From: a virus
Virus record (IMG/VR): IMGVR_UViG_3300046516_000867
Span: 1 to 37,430 of that record
Direction: 5' to 3' (one strand)
Length of the DNA stretch: 37,430 nt
Part shown: positions 6,552-13,945 of the stretch, piece by piece
Layout: each line of letters opens with the position of its first letter
Position numbering within the stretch: position 1 is the first letter of the stretch
Made by a program: the position numbers and the translations under genes
The notes under the pieces: generated by a model
The model's input: the letters and a program-made list of their open reading frames with translations, nothing else
What the model was told of the DNA's origin: nothing
Databases searched by the model: none

Positions 6552-7124
6552 ATGCCTGACACGCTGCAAACCGGCGCTTTGCCGTGCGGACGCAATGAGG
6601 CGAGCGTGGGCATCGACGACGGAATCCGCTGGACCGTCGCCCAGACGCACCCCAAAGCCGAGCCGATCGCCAGCGTCGGCCTCCGCCTCGCGGGATACCG
6701 AACATACCTGCCGCGCTACGCCCGGCGTCGCGGCGGCAACGGACCGCGCCGCGCCGACATCGTCCATAGCCCGCTGTTCTCCGGCTACGTGTTCGTCGCC
6801 CTGGCTCCCGGCCAGGGGTGGGTCGCCGCTCGCTACACGCGAGGCGTGCATCGCCTGTGCATGGCCGGCGATCATCCTACCTACGTCGCCGCGGGCGCTG
6901 TAGAGGCGCTCCAGGCGGGTGACGCGGTTCGCCAGCACCTTCCCCCAGCCGACAGCGTGTGGCGCCCCGGCGCCCCGTGCAGGCTCAACGGCGGCTCACT
7001 CGCCGGCCTCGACGCCGTGGTCGCGACGATCGCGGGCGAGGTCGCCGTCGTGCATGTGCTAATGTTGGGAGAATTGCGCGCCGTCACCGTTGACGCGGCG
7101 TCATTGTGTGAGAGGCGTGATTAG
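6552..7124 (+). CDS. NusG/RfaH-like transcription factor at the head of the late operon
   Basis: Residues about 25-120 form an NGN domain: GIRWTVAQTHPKAEPIASVG, then GYRTYLPRYARRR, then SPLFSGYVFVAL. About 140-190 reads as a KOW domain (PGAPCRLNGGSLAGLDAVVA). This is the NusG/RfaH family, whose NGN binds the clamp helices of RNA polymerase and suppresses pausing. A roughly 26 kb same-strand block follows, so it is likely the late antiterminator, though repression of host transcription is possible. ATG 6552 is preceded by GGCGGGAA; GTG 6528 is an alternative. A stem AGGCG/CGCCT in the leader (about 6496-6515) could be a recognition or pause element. Confidence 0.75.
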   Translation: MPDTLQTGALPCGRNEASVGIDDGIRWTVAQTHPKAEPIASVGLRLAGYRTYLPRYARRRGGNGPRRADIVHSPLFSGYVFVALAPGQGWVAARYTRGVHRLCMAGDHPTYVAAGAVEALQAGDAVRQHLPPADSVWRPGAPCRLNGGSLAGLDAVVATIAGEVAVVHVLMLGELRAVTVDAASLCERRD

Positions 7125-7161
7125 TTCGTGAGATTTGTATCTCTACAGTAGACGGAACTAG

Positions 7162-7494
7162 ATGGCGAAAGGCCAGAAAACAGGCGGCAGAGTCGCCGGC
7201 GTCCCGAACAAATATAATGCTTCCATAAAGGAAATGATCGTTGGGGCGCTGTCTGATGTTGGCGGACGTAAATACCTTGCCGAGCGCGCTATCGACCAGC
7301 CGGTCGCGTTCATGGGGTTGATCGGTCGCGTGCTGCCGCTACAGGTGACCGGCGAGAACGGCGGCGCGTTGGTTGTAGACATACACTGGGCCGATGCGAC
7401 GCCGAAGCTAAACGGGCACGCCCACGACCCGCTCACGATCGAAGCCGACGAGGCCATGATCGTATCGTTCGAAACCAAAGATGGCACAACGTAA
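7162..7494 (+). CDS. terS: Terminase small subunit
   Basis: The protein starts with a basic, flexible GGRVAGVPNKYN, followed by a helical part (ASIKEMIVGALSDVGGRKYL) and FMGLIGRVLPLQV. This is the arrangement of many small terminase subunits that recognise phage DNA for packaging. Length (110 aa) is short but usual for this type. The stop lies 14 bases inside the large-subunit gene. Position directly upstream of TerL supports the call. Confidence 0.75.
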   Translation: MAKGQKTGGRVAGVPNKYNASIKEMIVGALSDVGGRKYLAERAIDQPVAFMGLIGRVLPLQVTGENGGALVVDIHWADATPKLNGHAHDPLTIEADEAMIVSFETKDGTT

Positions 7495-8809
7495 AACACT
7501 CGTGCTGCCGTTCGCGCCGCGTGATTGGCAACGACCTCTCATAGACGATGACGCGAAACGCATCGTCGCCGTCGTGCATCGCCGTGCCGGCAAGTCAACG
7601 GCGTTGATGTGGCGCGGACTTAAACGATGCCTCACTGAACGAAAGTCGAAACATCCGCGCGTCGTCCACATCCTGCCCTACGGTGTGCAGTGGCAACGAA
7701 CCGGGTTATGGGATGATCTGGTGCGGGCGGCTGAACAACTGCCCGACGCCATCGTGCGGCGGTCGGAGATGTCGATACGGCTTCCGAATGGCGGGGTTTA
7801 TCAATGCGGCGGCGCGGACAATCCCGATGTGTGGCGCGGCGGCGCGGCGGACGAGGTCATCATCGATGAGTTTGACGACACGCCGCAATCGATGGTTCCG
7901 TTGGTGATTGAGCCAATGCTCGCTGACCGAGACGGAACGCTGGTCCGCAGTGGAACGCCGAAAGGACGCGGGTTGCTTCAGGCGGCGTATGATCGCGCGA
8001 AGGTCACGGCGGGGTATTCTTCTTATTTGCTGGACTACAAAGCGACTGGTGCGCTGTCCGGAGAGGCGATTGAGCGTTTGCGCGCCGAAATGAGCGAGGA
8101 AGAGTTCGCGCAGGAGATGGAGTGTTCGTTCAACTCGCCGAACTCTGGGAGTTACTATGGTAAGTTGATGGATGAGGCGGAACGCGAGGGCCGTGTCTGT
8201 CTCGTGCCACATGATCCCGCGTTGAAAGTATGGACTTCGTTTGACCTCGGGATAGACGACTCGACGGCGATATGGTGTTGCCAGATCACCCGCGGCGGCG
8301 AGTGGCGGCTGATCGACTACATCGAGGACAGTGGCGCGGGGTTGGACCATTACGCGAGGCTATTGCAGGCCCGGCCTTACGTCTACGAGAAGCACCTGTT
8401 GCCGCACGACGCGGCGGTGCGCGAACTGGGTTCCGGCCGGTCCCGCACCGAGACGTTGCATGGCCTCGGCGTTCGCCCCACCCGCGGCGTCGGCGCGCAC
8501 AGCGTGGCCGATGGCATCAACGCCGTCCGCATGATCCTGCCGCGCGCCTGGTTCGACGCCGAGAAGTGCGCCAAGGGCATTCACGCGCTGCGGCACTACC
8601 GGCGGGAGTGGAACGAGGCGGCGCAGACGTGGCGCTCGGCGCCCGTTCATGATCACGCCAGCCACGGCGCGGACAGCATGCGCTACCTCGCCCTCGGTGT
8701 CCGCGAGGCCCGCCCCGAGAGCGTCGACAGCATCCTGACGCGCCCGCTGCGTGAGCCGGTCACGATGCACGAGGGCCTCGGCAACAACTCGGCGTGGATG
8801 GGCGTGTGA
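7481..8809 (+). CDS. terL: Terminase large subunit (packaging ATPase-nuclease)
   Basis: The ATPase half shows Walker A VVHRRAGKST (about residues 31-40) and Walker B EVIIDEFDD (about 125-133) with the catalytic Glu. A coupling motif LVRSGTPKG (about 152-160) follows. The nuclease half has the expected acidic sites: SFDLGIDDSTA (about 251), LPHDAAVREL (about 307) and HASHGADSMRYLAL (about 393-406). The enzyme pumps DNA into the prohead through the portal and cuts at headful or specific sites. Length is normal. The 5' two thirds use more T-ending codons than the very GC-rich 3' third. Confidence 0.9.
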   Translation: MAQRKTLVLPFAPRDWQRPLIDDDAKRIVAVVHRRAGKSTALMWRGLKRCLTERKSKHPRVVHILPYGVQWQRTGLWDDLVRAAEQLPDAIVRRSEMSIRLPNGGVYQCGGADNPDVWRGGAADEVIIDEFDDTPQSMVPLVIEPMLADRDGTLVRSGTPKGRGLLQAAYDRAKVTAGYSSYLLDYKATGALSGEAIERLRAEMSEEEFAQEMECSFNSPNSGSYYGKLMDEAEREGRVCLVPHDPALKVWTSFDLGIDDSTAIWCCQITRGGEWRLIDYIEDSGAGLDHYARLLQARPYVYEKHLLPHDAAVRELGSGRSRTETLHGLGVRPTRGVGAHSVADGINAVRMILPRAWFDAEKCAKGIHALRHYRREWNEAAQTWRSAPVHDHASHGADSMRYLALGVREARPESVDSILTRPLREPVTMHEGLGNNSAWMGV

Positions 8810-9024
8810 GCCAAATATTATTGGTCGACTCCGAGACGGGGGAGACGCGGGAAGCGACTCAGGCCGATATGAACTCCATCGGATACGGCGCCGCCCGGCT
8901 GCACCTCGATAACTGCGAGTTACGCAAGGAGGTCGCGAGGCTCCGTGAATACCTGCACGTCATCGAGGACGCGCCGACGCTTGAACTGGCCGTGAATCAG
9001 GCCGCGCTGGCGTTGTATATGTGA
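8806..9024 (+). CDS. Small coiled-coil protein, 72 aa
   Basis: GTG 8806 overlaps the terminase stop as GTGA; an in-frame ATG at 8794 is the other possible start. Residues 30-60 (CELRKEVARLREYLHVIEDA) form an amphipathic coiled coil. No domain is known. It is part of a run of seven small coupled genes that follow the terminase. Confidence 0.55.
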   Translation: MSQILLVDSETGETREATQADMNSIGYGAARLHLDNCELRKEVARLREYLHVIEDAPTLELAVNQAALALYM

Positions 9025-9113
9025 TGGCCTGCCTCAGTTCATTGAATCTCGATCTGTTGTCTGTCGTTCTGGGCTTCATGGCCGGGGCGATTTTCGCGGC
9101 ACTGTTCGCCTGA
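9024..9113 (+). CDS. Tiny single-pass membrane protein, 29 aa
   Basis: ATG 9024 shares its A with the preceding TGA (TGATG). The frame is only 29 codons. Residues 8-29 (NLDLLSVVLGFMAGAIFAAL) are a clean transmembrane segment with no charge apart from the first Asp. The TGA is followed directly by the ATG of the next gene (TGATG), so it is framed by coupled junctions on both sides. It may be a membrane partner of the next product, for example in lysis; that is inference. Confidence 0.55.
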   Translation: MACLSSLNLDLLSVVLGFMAGAIFAALFA

Positions 9114-9346
9114 TGTGTTTCAGCGCGGCCTGGTTCGTGTCGTTGCTGATCTGGCTCATCGTCATCGCCGCCGTCGTGGCGATCGTCCGCCTCATCCTGC
9201 CCACCGTCCTCGGCTGGCTCGGCGTCGCGGGCACGCTGGTCATGCAGGTGCTCAATATCGTTCTGATAGCGTTCGTGCTGATCGTTCTGATTTGGTTCTG
9301 TTGGGATCTGCTGACCTGTGCGGGCGGCATGCCGAGGGTGCGGTGA
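9113..9346 (+). CDS. Small membrane protein with two or three transmembrane helices, holin-like in size
   Basis: The 77-residue product is almost wholly hydrophobic. AAWFVSLLIWLIVIAAVVAI (about 5-24) and VLNIVLIAFVLIVLIWFCWD (about 46-65) are clear membrane segments, and a weaker one (PTVLGWLGVAGTLV) lies between them. The tail is short and basic (GGMPRVR). Size and topology fit a holin, and no other convincing holin was found, but there is no endolysin gene beside it. Coupled to the 29-residue gene upstream (TGATG) and to the next gene (GTGA). Confidence 0.55.
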   Translation: MCFSAAWFVSLLIWLIVIAAVVAIVRLILPTVLGWLGVAGTLVMQVLNIVLIAFVLIVLIWFCWDLLTCAGGMPRVR

Positions 9347-9510
9347 CTCCGAATCAAAAGGCGGTGGAGATGGCTAAAATGAAAGCCATCATCCAGAGAT
9401 CTCTCGCCGGCGAGAGTGTAAACGATCTCGCGGTTGAGTTCGGTATGAAAGCGCCCCTTGTGCGGAAGATGGTCGATGAGTGCCGCCGGGTGCTGATGGA
9501 ATGCGCTTGA
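9343..9510 (+). CDS. Small helix-turn-helix-like protein, 55 aa
   Basis: GTG 9343 overlaps the previous TGA as GTGA. Residues 16-45 (KAIIQRSLAGESVNDLAVEF then GMKAPLVRKMVDE) have the periodicity of a helix-turn-helix, similar to short sigma-region or Sak-type proteins. No basic C-terminus follows. The gene overlaps the next start by 10 bases. Confidence 0.5.
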   Translation: MTPNQKAVEMAKMKAIIQRSLAGESVNDLAVEFGMKAPLVRKMVDECRRVLMECA

Positions 9511-9668
9511 CGGCCGAGGATGCGGTGAGCGCGATTGTTAGCGCCGTTTCACGCGAACCTAACGCTCGTACAATCCTCGGATGCGTCCGCAAACAGACGT
9601 TTGATCGCGTTCCCGATGACATTCCGGGCGGAAATCCGTCGTATTCCATGCGATATCATGCGTTTTGA
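9501..9668 (+). CDS. Hypothetical protein, 55 aa
   Basis: ATG 9501 is preceded by CTGATGGA. The start overlaps the previous gene by 10 bases. The product (MRLTAEDAVSAIVSAVSREP start) has one N-terminal helix and a polar C-terminus ending PSYSMRYHAF. Codon use is less GC-rich than in the neighbours. No family is recognised. Confidence 0.45.
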   Translation: MRLTAEDAVSAIVSAVSREPNARTILGCVRKQTFDRVPDDIPGGNPSYSMRYHAF

Positions 9669-9671
9669 ACG

Positions 9672-9860
9672 ATGATCGACATCCGGCGCAATGGAGATGG
9701 CTCGCTTGATGAGATCGTGGCGCATGACGTGGCGATCCACCTGGAGCAGATGAGCCCCGGTCACTGGTGGATGAGCATCGATAACGCCGGGCGCCTGTAT
9801 CATCTCAACCTTACCGCGAGGCGCGCGAAGATCGCCGCGACGGTAGAGGCGATGGACTGA
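9672..9860 (+). CDS. Hypothetical protein, 62 aa
   Basis: The product (MIDIRRNGDGSLDEIVAHDV start) has alternating hydrophobic residues in HLEQMSPGHWWMSIDNAGRL, which suggests a compact beta-strand domain. It resembles small unnamed proteins often found beside terminase genes in alphaproteobacterial phages, but I cannot name a function. Spacing to both neighbours is a few bases. Confidence 0.55.
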   Translation: MIDIRRNGDGSLDEIVAHDVAIHLEQMSPGHWWMSIDNAGRLYHLNLTARRAKIAATVEAMD

Positions 9861-9861
9861 T

Positions 9862-10164
9862 GTGGCCGAAACGGTCGCCAGTTGGGTCCGTACCAACCTC
9901 GGCGTCGCGGTCGCCATCACGGCGGTCATGGGTACCATCCTCGGCGGCGTCGTCGCCGGCACGCTCTGGGTCGGCTCGATCGCGCATCTCGAAAAGCGGG
10001 TTGATGTCATCCGTGGCGACGTGACCGTGATGCAGGCGACGATGTTGGAGAACCGCAAAGTCGTTGCTGACGTGCGCCGCTCGCTGGAGGCCAGCGACGC
10101 CACCACGCGCGAGTCGATGGCGCGGCTAGAGGAACGGATCAAGGCACAAGAGAAGGCGAAGTAA
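9862..10164 (+). CDS. Single-pass membrane protein with coiled-coil tail, 100 aa
   Basis: The start is GTG 9862, two bases after the upstream stop. Residues 13-40 (NLGVAVAITAVMGTILGGVV followed by AGTLWVGS) form a membrane segment. The rest (residues 43-100) is a charged coiled coil (HLEKRVDVIRGDVTVMQATM, then RLEERIKAQEKAK). This resembles hemolysin XhlA-like and spanin-like phage proteins, which makes it a lysis candidate together with the holin-sized protein upstream. The assignment is tentative. Confidence 0.55.
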   Translation: MAETVASWVRTNLGVAVAITAVMGTILGGVVAGTLWVGSIAHLEKRVDVIRGDVTVMQATMLENRKVVADVRRSLEASDATTRESMARLEERIKAQEKAK

Positions 10165-10166
10165 TC

Positions 10167-10631
10167 ATGGCCCATACGCCCACGACGCACAAAGATGACG
10201 ACGACAAGGCGGCGCCGGCCAAACCGGCGACCAGAGCCGCCATGCCGCGCGACACCAGCGCCGACCAGACGCGCCTGCTGCTGCTGCTCGCCGGCGACTG
10301 GGTCAACAACGACCGCACGCACGCCCGCGAGATCGCGGTCCTGGTGACCTCGCTCACCGCGTCAGCAGGTCCGCCGGTCAATGTGGACGTGCCGCACGTC
10401 ACGCAGGCGGGTGCCACGCTCAACTGCACGATGGGCAACTGGAACGGCGAGCCGACCGAGTATGCCTACGCGTGGCAGGCCGATGGCGTGGCCAACGAGG
10501 CGACCGGGGCGACGTACGCCGTGAAGCCCGAGGACGCGGGCCACAGCCTGGCCTGTGTCGTCACCGCGACCAACGCCATGGGCAGCACGACGGCGCCGAT
10601 GTCCAACGCCGTGGCGATCCCGGCCGTCTGA
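10167..10631 (+). CDS. Ig-like-domain virion protein, 154 aa
   Basis: Residues about 70-154 are an immunoglobulin-like fold as found in phage surface proteins: VPHVTQAGATLNCTMGNW, then AYAWQADGVANEATGATYAV, then LACVVTATNAMGSTTAP. The first 65 residues are polar with a charged run (HKDDDDKAAPAKPA), possibly a linker to the particle. Ig-like phage domains commonly bind cell-surface sugars. It directly precedes the fibre gene, so it probably sits on the head or a fibre. Confidence 0.65.
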   Translation: MAHTPTTHKDDDDKAAPAKPATRAAMPRDTSADQTRLLLLLAGDWVNNDRTHAREIAVLVTSLTASAGPPVNVDVPHVTQAGATLNCTMGNWNGEPTEYAYAWQADGVANEATGATYAVKPEDAGHSLACVVTATNAMGSTTAPMSNAVAIPAV

Positions 10632-10635
10632 CACC

Positions 10636-12246
10636 GTGGCCGCGTCTGACCCGACGATGGGCGTGCCGACGCCGACAGGGGTGCTGCAAGGCGTCGCCGC
10701 GTTCTCGTGGGATGGCTCGGCGTGGCAACCCAGCGGGCGCGCGGGGCCGTCCGTGGCGACGCCAACGGGGGTCTTGCGAGGGGTCGCGGCGTTCAACGGC
10801 GGCCCGTCGTGGCAACCGTCAGGGCGCGCCGGTCCGGACGTGGCGACACCGACAGGTGTACTGGATGGTGTCGCGGTCTATACGTGGTCCGGATCTGCCT
10901 GGACGCCGCCGGGTGGCCAGACGACGCCATCGACGCCGACCGGGACGCTGCGTGGCGTCGCGGCGTTCAACTGGGATGGCGCCGCATGGCAACCGGCGGG
11001 TCAGGCCGGACCTGACGTGGCGACGCCGTATGGCGTGCTTCAGGGCGTGGCCATGTTCAACTGGTCTGGCACTGCCTGGGCGCCGGCGGGCGCGCCGTCG
11101 CTGTCGTTGGACTTCATGACGCCCGGCACGCTCGATCCGCGGATTACGTTCACCCGCGCGTCCACCGCGACATACACCGACGCGACCGGAACGATCCAGA
11201 CGGCGGCCACGAACGCGCCGAGGTGGGACTACGATCCGGTGACGCACCAATTGCGTGGGCTGCTGATCGAGGAAGCGCGGACGAATATCGCGTTGCAATC
11301 GGCGGTGGGATCTTCTCCGTGGACCGCGTGGGGATCGATAACGGCGCCGACCGAGACGCCGAACGCCGTCGCGGCTCCTGACGGCACGCTTACCGCTACA
11401 TCACTCGCGTTTCCGGCCGTGACCGCCGGAGCGACCAGCATCCTGTATCAGAATATAACCCCGACGGCGGCGCCGTATGCTTTTAGCGCGTGGCTGAGAG
11501 GCGCCGTCGGCGGTGAACGCGTGTGGCTCGCGGTGGCGAACGGCGCGATTTATTATAGCGCTCCCGCTGTTTTAACCAGCGCGTGGCGGCGGTTCGTTCT
11601 GATTACTCCAACCTTACCGGCGGCGAGCCTGCCATTTTATGTCGGGGTTGATTTACGGGATGCCACGCAGACGCCGACGTCCGCGCAAACCGTCTACGCC
11701 TGGGGCGGTCAGGTCGAGCAAGGCGCGTTCGCGACCAGCTACATTCCCACGGCGGCGGCGGCGGTGACGCGGGCGCAGGACAGTTGCGCGATACCGCCAG
11801 CGAACATGGCGCCGTGGTTCATATCGCCCGGCGGGTCTTGGTTCGCTGAGTTCGATTTCTTTAATCCGTCTCCCGGCAACTCTCGTATTGTCGGCCCAAC
11901 CAACGTGGCGGGCGGTATAACGCCGCTGTTTTTGACCGCCGCACCGGTTAACGGATCAGCGTATGATGGCGTGGGCGCCATCGCCTCGACCAATCCAACG
12001 ACGCCAAACAGCGTTGTTAAAATGGTTTCGACCTGGGCGGTCGGTCAGGCGAAGTTCGTCACCAACGCGGGCGCTGTCGCGTCCACCGCGTCGATGACGG
12101 CGGGTTATGCCGCGCTTGGTTCATCAGGAACCAGCTTCATGATGGTGTCTCCGACCTTGGCGGATAATACCAGTGGTCATCTGCGTCGCGTCAGCTACTG
12201 GCCGCGCGCATTGTCAGACGCCGAGATGCAACAGGTGACGACATGA
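10636..12246 (+). CDS. Tail fibre with five tandem Trp-rich repeats and a lectin-like C-terminal half, 536 aa
   Basis: GTG 10636 follows the previous stop by 4 bases; ATG 10657 is also possible. Residues 12-152 are five 23-30-residue repeats of the form TPTGVLxGVAAFxWxGxAW. From residue 153 a widely shared phage fibre module begins: SLDFMTPGTLDPRITFTRAS then ATYTDATGTIQTAATNAPRW then LLIEEARTN. It continues into a concanavalin/lectin-like beta-sandwich (residues about 220-370) and a second beta-rich domain. Probable role: recognition of surface polysaccharide. The ATGA junction couples it to the tailspike gene. Confidence 0.75.
   Translation: MAASDPTMGVPTPTGVLQGVAAFSWDGSAWQPSGRAGPSVATPTGVLRGVAAFNGGPSWQPSGRAGPDVATPTGVLDGVAVYTWSGSAWTPPGGQTTPSTPTGTLRGVAAFNWDGAAWQPAGQAGPDVATPYGVLQGVAMFNWSGTAWAPAGAPSLSLDFMTPGTLDPRITFTRASTATYTDATGTIQTAATNAPRWDYDPVTHQLRGLLIEEARTNIALQSAVGSSPWTAWGSITAPTETPNAVAAPDGTLTATSLAFPAVTAGATSILYQNITPTAAPYAFSAWLRGAVGGERVWLAVANGAIYYSAPAVLTSAWRRFVLITPTLPAASLPFYVGVDLRDATQTPTSAQTVYAWGGQVEQGAFATSYIPTAAAAVTRAQDSCAIPPANMAPWFISPGGSWFAEFDFFNPSPGNSRIVGPTNVAGGITPLFLTAAPVNGSAYDGVGAIASTNPTTPNSVVKMVSTWAVGQAKFVTNAGAVASTASMTAGYAALGSSGTSFMMVSPTLADNTSGHLRRVSYWPRALSDAEMQQVTT
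10669..11091 (+). repeat. Five tandem protein repeats in the fibre gene (about 87-90 bp each)
   Basis: Repeat units start at residues 12, 42, 71, 100 and 130 of the fibre. The constant residues are TP-x-G-x-L-x-G-V-A-x-(F/Y) and AW-x-P-x-G. Unit 2 has lost one residue, and the variable positions lie between strand-like segments. The DNA copies have diverged but are still recognisable, so the array can expand or contract by recombination. Confidence 0.8.
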
Positions 12247-13787
12247 ATGACCGGCCGAGTTACCCATGGTCCGAGGGTGACGCGCTGTTCGCGTCTGAAC
12301 TCAACGCGGCGATCGCCAACGCGGGCGGCGGTGACGGCGGCGGCGTCAGTATCCTGGATTTCGGCGCGAAGTGCGATGGCGTGGCCAACGATACCGTCGC
12401 TGTCAATACCGCTCTGACATCAGGTGCGAACCGGGTCACCATCCCCGCCGGTAAGTGTTGCTATTTGCCCAACGGCATCACGGTTCCCAGCGGTGTCGCG
12501 CTGGAAGGGTTGTCGTTCTTTTCGCAATCGCCCAGAAATGGCACGACACTATCGCCGCCCAGTTCCTCGATCCTGACCAACGCCAACATAAACTCCGTGA
12601 CGCTCGGTTCCGGCGCCAATCTTCAGGCGGTCGCTTTGCGAAACCTCGTGATCGTGACAAACGCCACGTCCGCGCCGACCTCCGGCGCCGGGGTTTATGT
12701 CAACACGGGCGCTCAGGTTCGTTGTGATAATGTATTGGTGTACAATGCTTATAACGGGTTCTATTGGAAGACGGCGGGCGCGAACGGCATCATTGGGTGG
12801 ATGGACGGTTGCCAGACCGATCAGATATCCGGGCATCACGTCGTGCAGGACACGTGGCCTGAATTGCGGCTGAACATGTGCCGGTTCACCGGCGCGTATG
12901 GCGCGCTGGCTTATGTTTATATGACGGGGGGAGCGGGCAGCGGGGACATCCTGCCGAATGGCCACTTCGCCACGAACTGCCAGTACAACGAAAACGGACC
13001 CGACGTTGGCGCGCTCGTGTTGGCCGGCGGCATGATGTCCGGATCGCTGGCGCAGGAGGTTCATTTCGTTAACTGCCACTCGGAGCATTCCAGCTACATC
13101 GTGCGAACAGACGCGACGGAACCGGGGTTACTGAGTTTTGTTTTCGTCGGCGGCACGCATTTTTACACCGCGGACTTTTTCAGACTTGATCCGGCGACCA
13201 CCTCGATCACTCAGTTTCGGATAGCCGCGTGTAATCTGGAAGGCCCGTCATTCACGATGGCGGCGCAATTCTTCGTCGATTGTCAGGTGGTCGGCACCTA
13301 TATCGGGAGCAATGTCGCGCTGAGCGGGGGCGGTACGCTCGCTTTCTCGGGTAACAGCGTCTTCGGGAACCTCGCGCTGTCAGGCAACTGGACCGCGCTT
13401 GTTGTGAATACCACGCTTCGAGGCTCGTTCTCCAATACCGCGACGGGGGCGGTCTCCGTCGCGATTCCCGGCAATTCCATCGTGTTGGGAGCGCCCGTGA
13501 GCGGAGCGGATTTTGGTTCGCATACCGCATCAGGCGTCACTGACCTGTCCAGGCATGTCCAACTCTACACTGGCTATGCCGGGATCAACGTCACCGCGTC
13601 AGCCATGAATTTCGTGATCGCTGGCGCGGCGCCGCTTTCGGTGATCGAGGGTAGCAATTCCGGACTGCTGGCCGCGCGTTTGGCGGGGTCTCTGAGTTAC
13701 GCGAACGACGCGGCGGCGGCGGCTGGCGGTATTCCGGTCGGCGTTCTTTATCGTAACGGCAGTGTCGTGCAAGTGAGGGTCGCATGA
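12243..13787 (+). CDS. Tailspike with pectate-lyase-type beta-helix, 514 aa
   Basis: After a short head-proximal part (PSYPWSEGDALFASELNAAI), the typical spike motif SILDFGAKCDGVANDTVAVN (about residues 36-55) marks the start of a right-handed parallel beta-helix. The rest is a long series of short strands rich in Gly, Asn and Thr, ending in a compact domain of about 90 residues. Such spikes are trimeric and usually cut or bind host O-antigen or capsule. Catalytic residues cannot be assigned by eye. The ATGA overlap couples it to the fibre gene. Confidence 0.8.
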   Translation: MNDRPSYPWSEGDALFASELNAAIANAGGGDGGGVSILDFGAKCDGVANDTVAVNTALTSGANRVTIPAGKCCYLPNGITVPSGVALEGLSFFSQSPRNGTTLSPPSSSILTNANINSVTLGSGANLQAVALRNLVIVTNATSAPTSGAGVYVNTGAQVRCDNVLVYNAYNGFYWKTAGANGIIGWMDGCQTDQISGHHVVQDTWPELRLNMCRFTGAYGALAYVYMTGGAGSGDILPNGHFATNCQYNENGPDVGALVLAGGMMSGSLAQEVHFVNCHSEHSSYIVRTDATEPGLLSFVFVGGTHFYTADFFRLDPATTSITQFRIAACNLEGPSFTMAAQFFVDCQVVGTYIGSNVALSGGGTLAFSGNSVFGNLALSGNWTALVVNTTLRGSFSNTATGAVSVAIPGNSIVLGAPVSGADFGSHTASGVTDLSRHVQLYTGYAGINVTASAMNFVIAGAAPLSVIEGSNSGLLAARLAGSLSYANDAAAAAGGIPVGVLYRNGSVVQVRVA

Positions 13788-13915
13788 CCTTCCCGGCACA
13801 CGACACACAGGATTGGCGCCGGCCACGACGCGGGGGCGAGGTGGTCCACCGGGACACCGCATTTGCCGCAGCGAAAAGACACGAGGCGCATGGGTTCGGC
13901 GGTTTGTTCTGTCAT
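13748..13915 (-). CDS. Possible antisense zinc-ribbon protein, 55 aa
   Basis: On the minus strand a 55-residue frame (MTEQTAEPMRLVSFRCGKCG start) carries two CxxC pairs about 20 residues apart (CGKC and CVVC), a typical zinc-ribbon spacing. It would be the only leftward gene inside the late block, and it covers the end of the tailspike gene and the short sense frame at 13784-13945. Both frames have similar third-position GC, so composition does not decide between them. Confidence 0.35.
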   Translation of the reverse strand: MTEQTAEPMRLVSFRCGKCGVPVDHLAPASWPAPILCVVCREGHATLTCTTLPLR

Positions 13916-13945
13916 GACGCCATGTTGGCACGGGTGACGCCGTAA
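13784..13945 (+). CDS. Possible short coupled gene between tailspike and portal, 53 aa
   Basis: ATG 13784 overlaps the tailspike TGA as ATGA, and its TAA shares an A with the portal ATG (TAATG). That is the coupling pattern used throughout this operon. The product (MTFPAHDTQDWRRPRRGGEV start) is polar and basic and has no recognised motif. It may serve mainly to pass ribosomes from the spike gene to the portal gene. The alternative is the antisense zinc-ribbon frame. Confidence 0.4.
   Translation: MTFPAHDTQDWRRPRRGGEVVHRDTAFAAAKRHEAHGFGGLFCHDAMLARVTP

Noticed and set aside
12243-13787. Pectate-lyase-like protein as a host carbohydrate enzyme
   Set aside because: The SILDFGAKCDGVANDT motif and coupling to fibre and portal genes show it is a phage tailspike.
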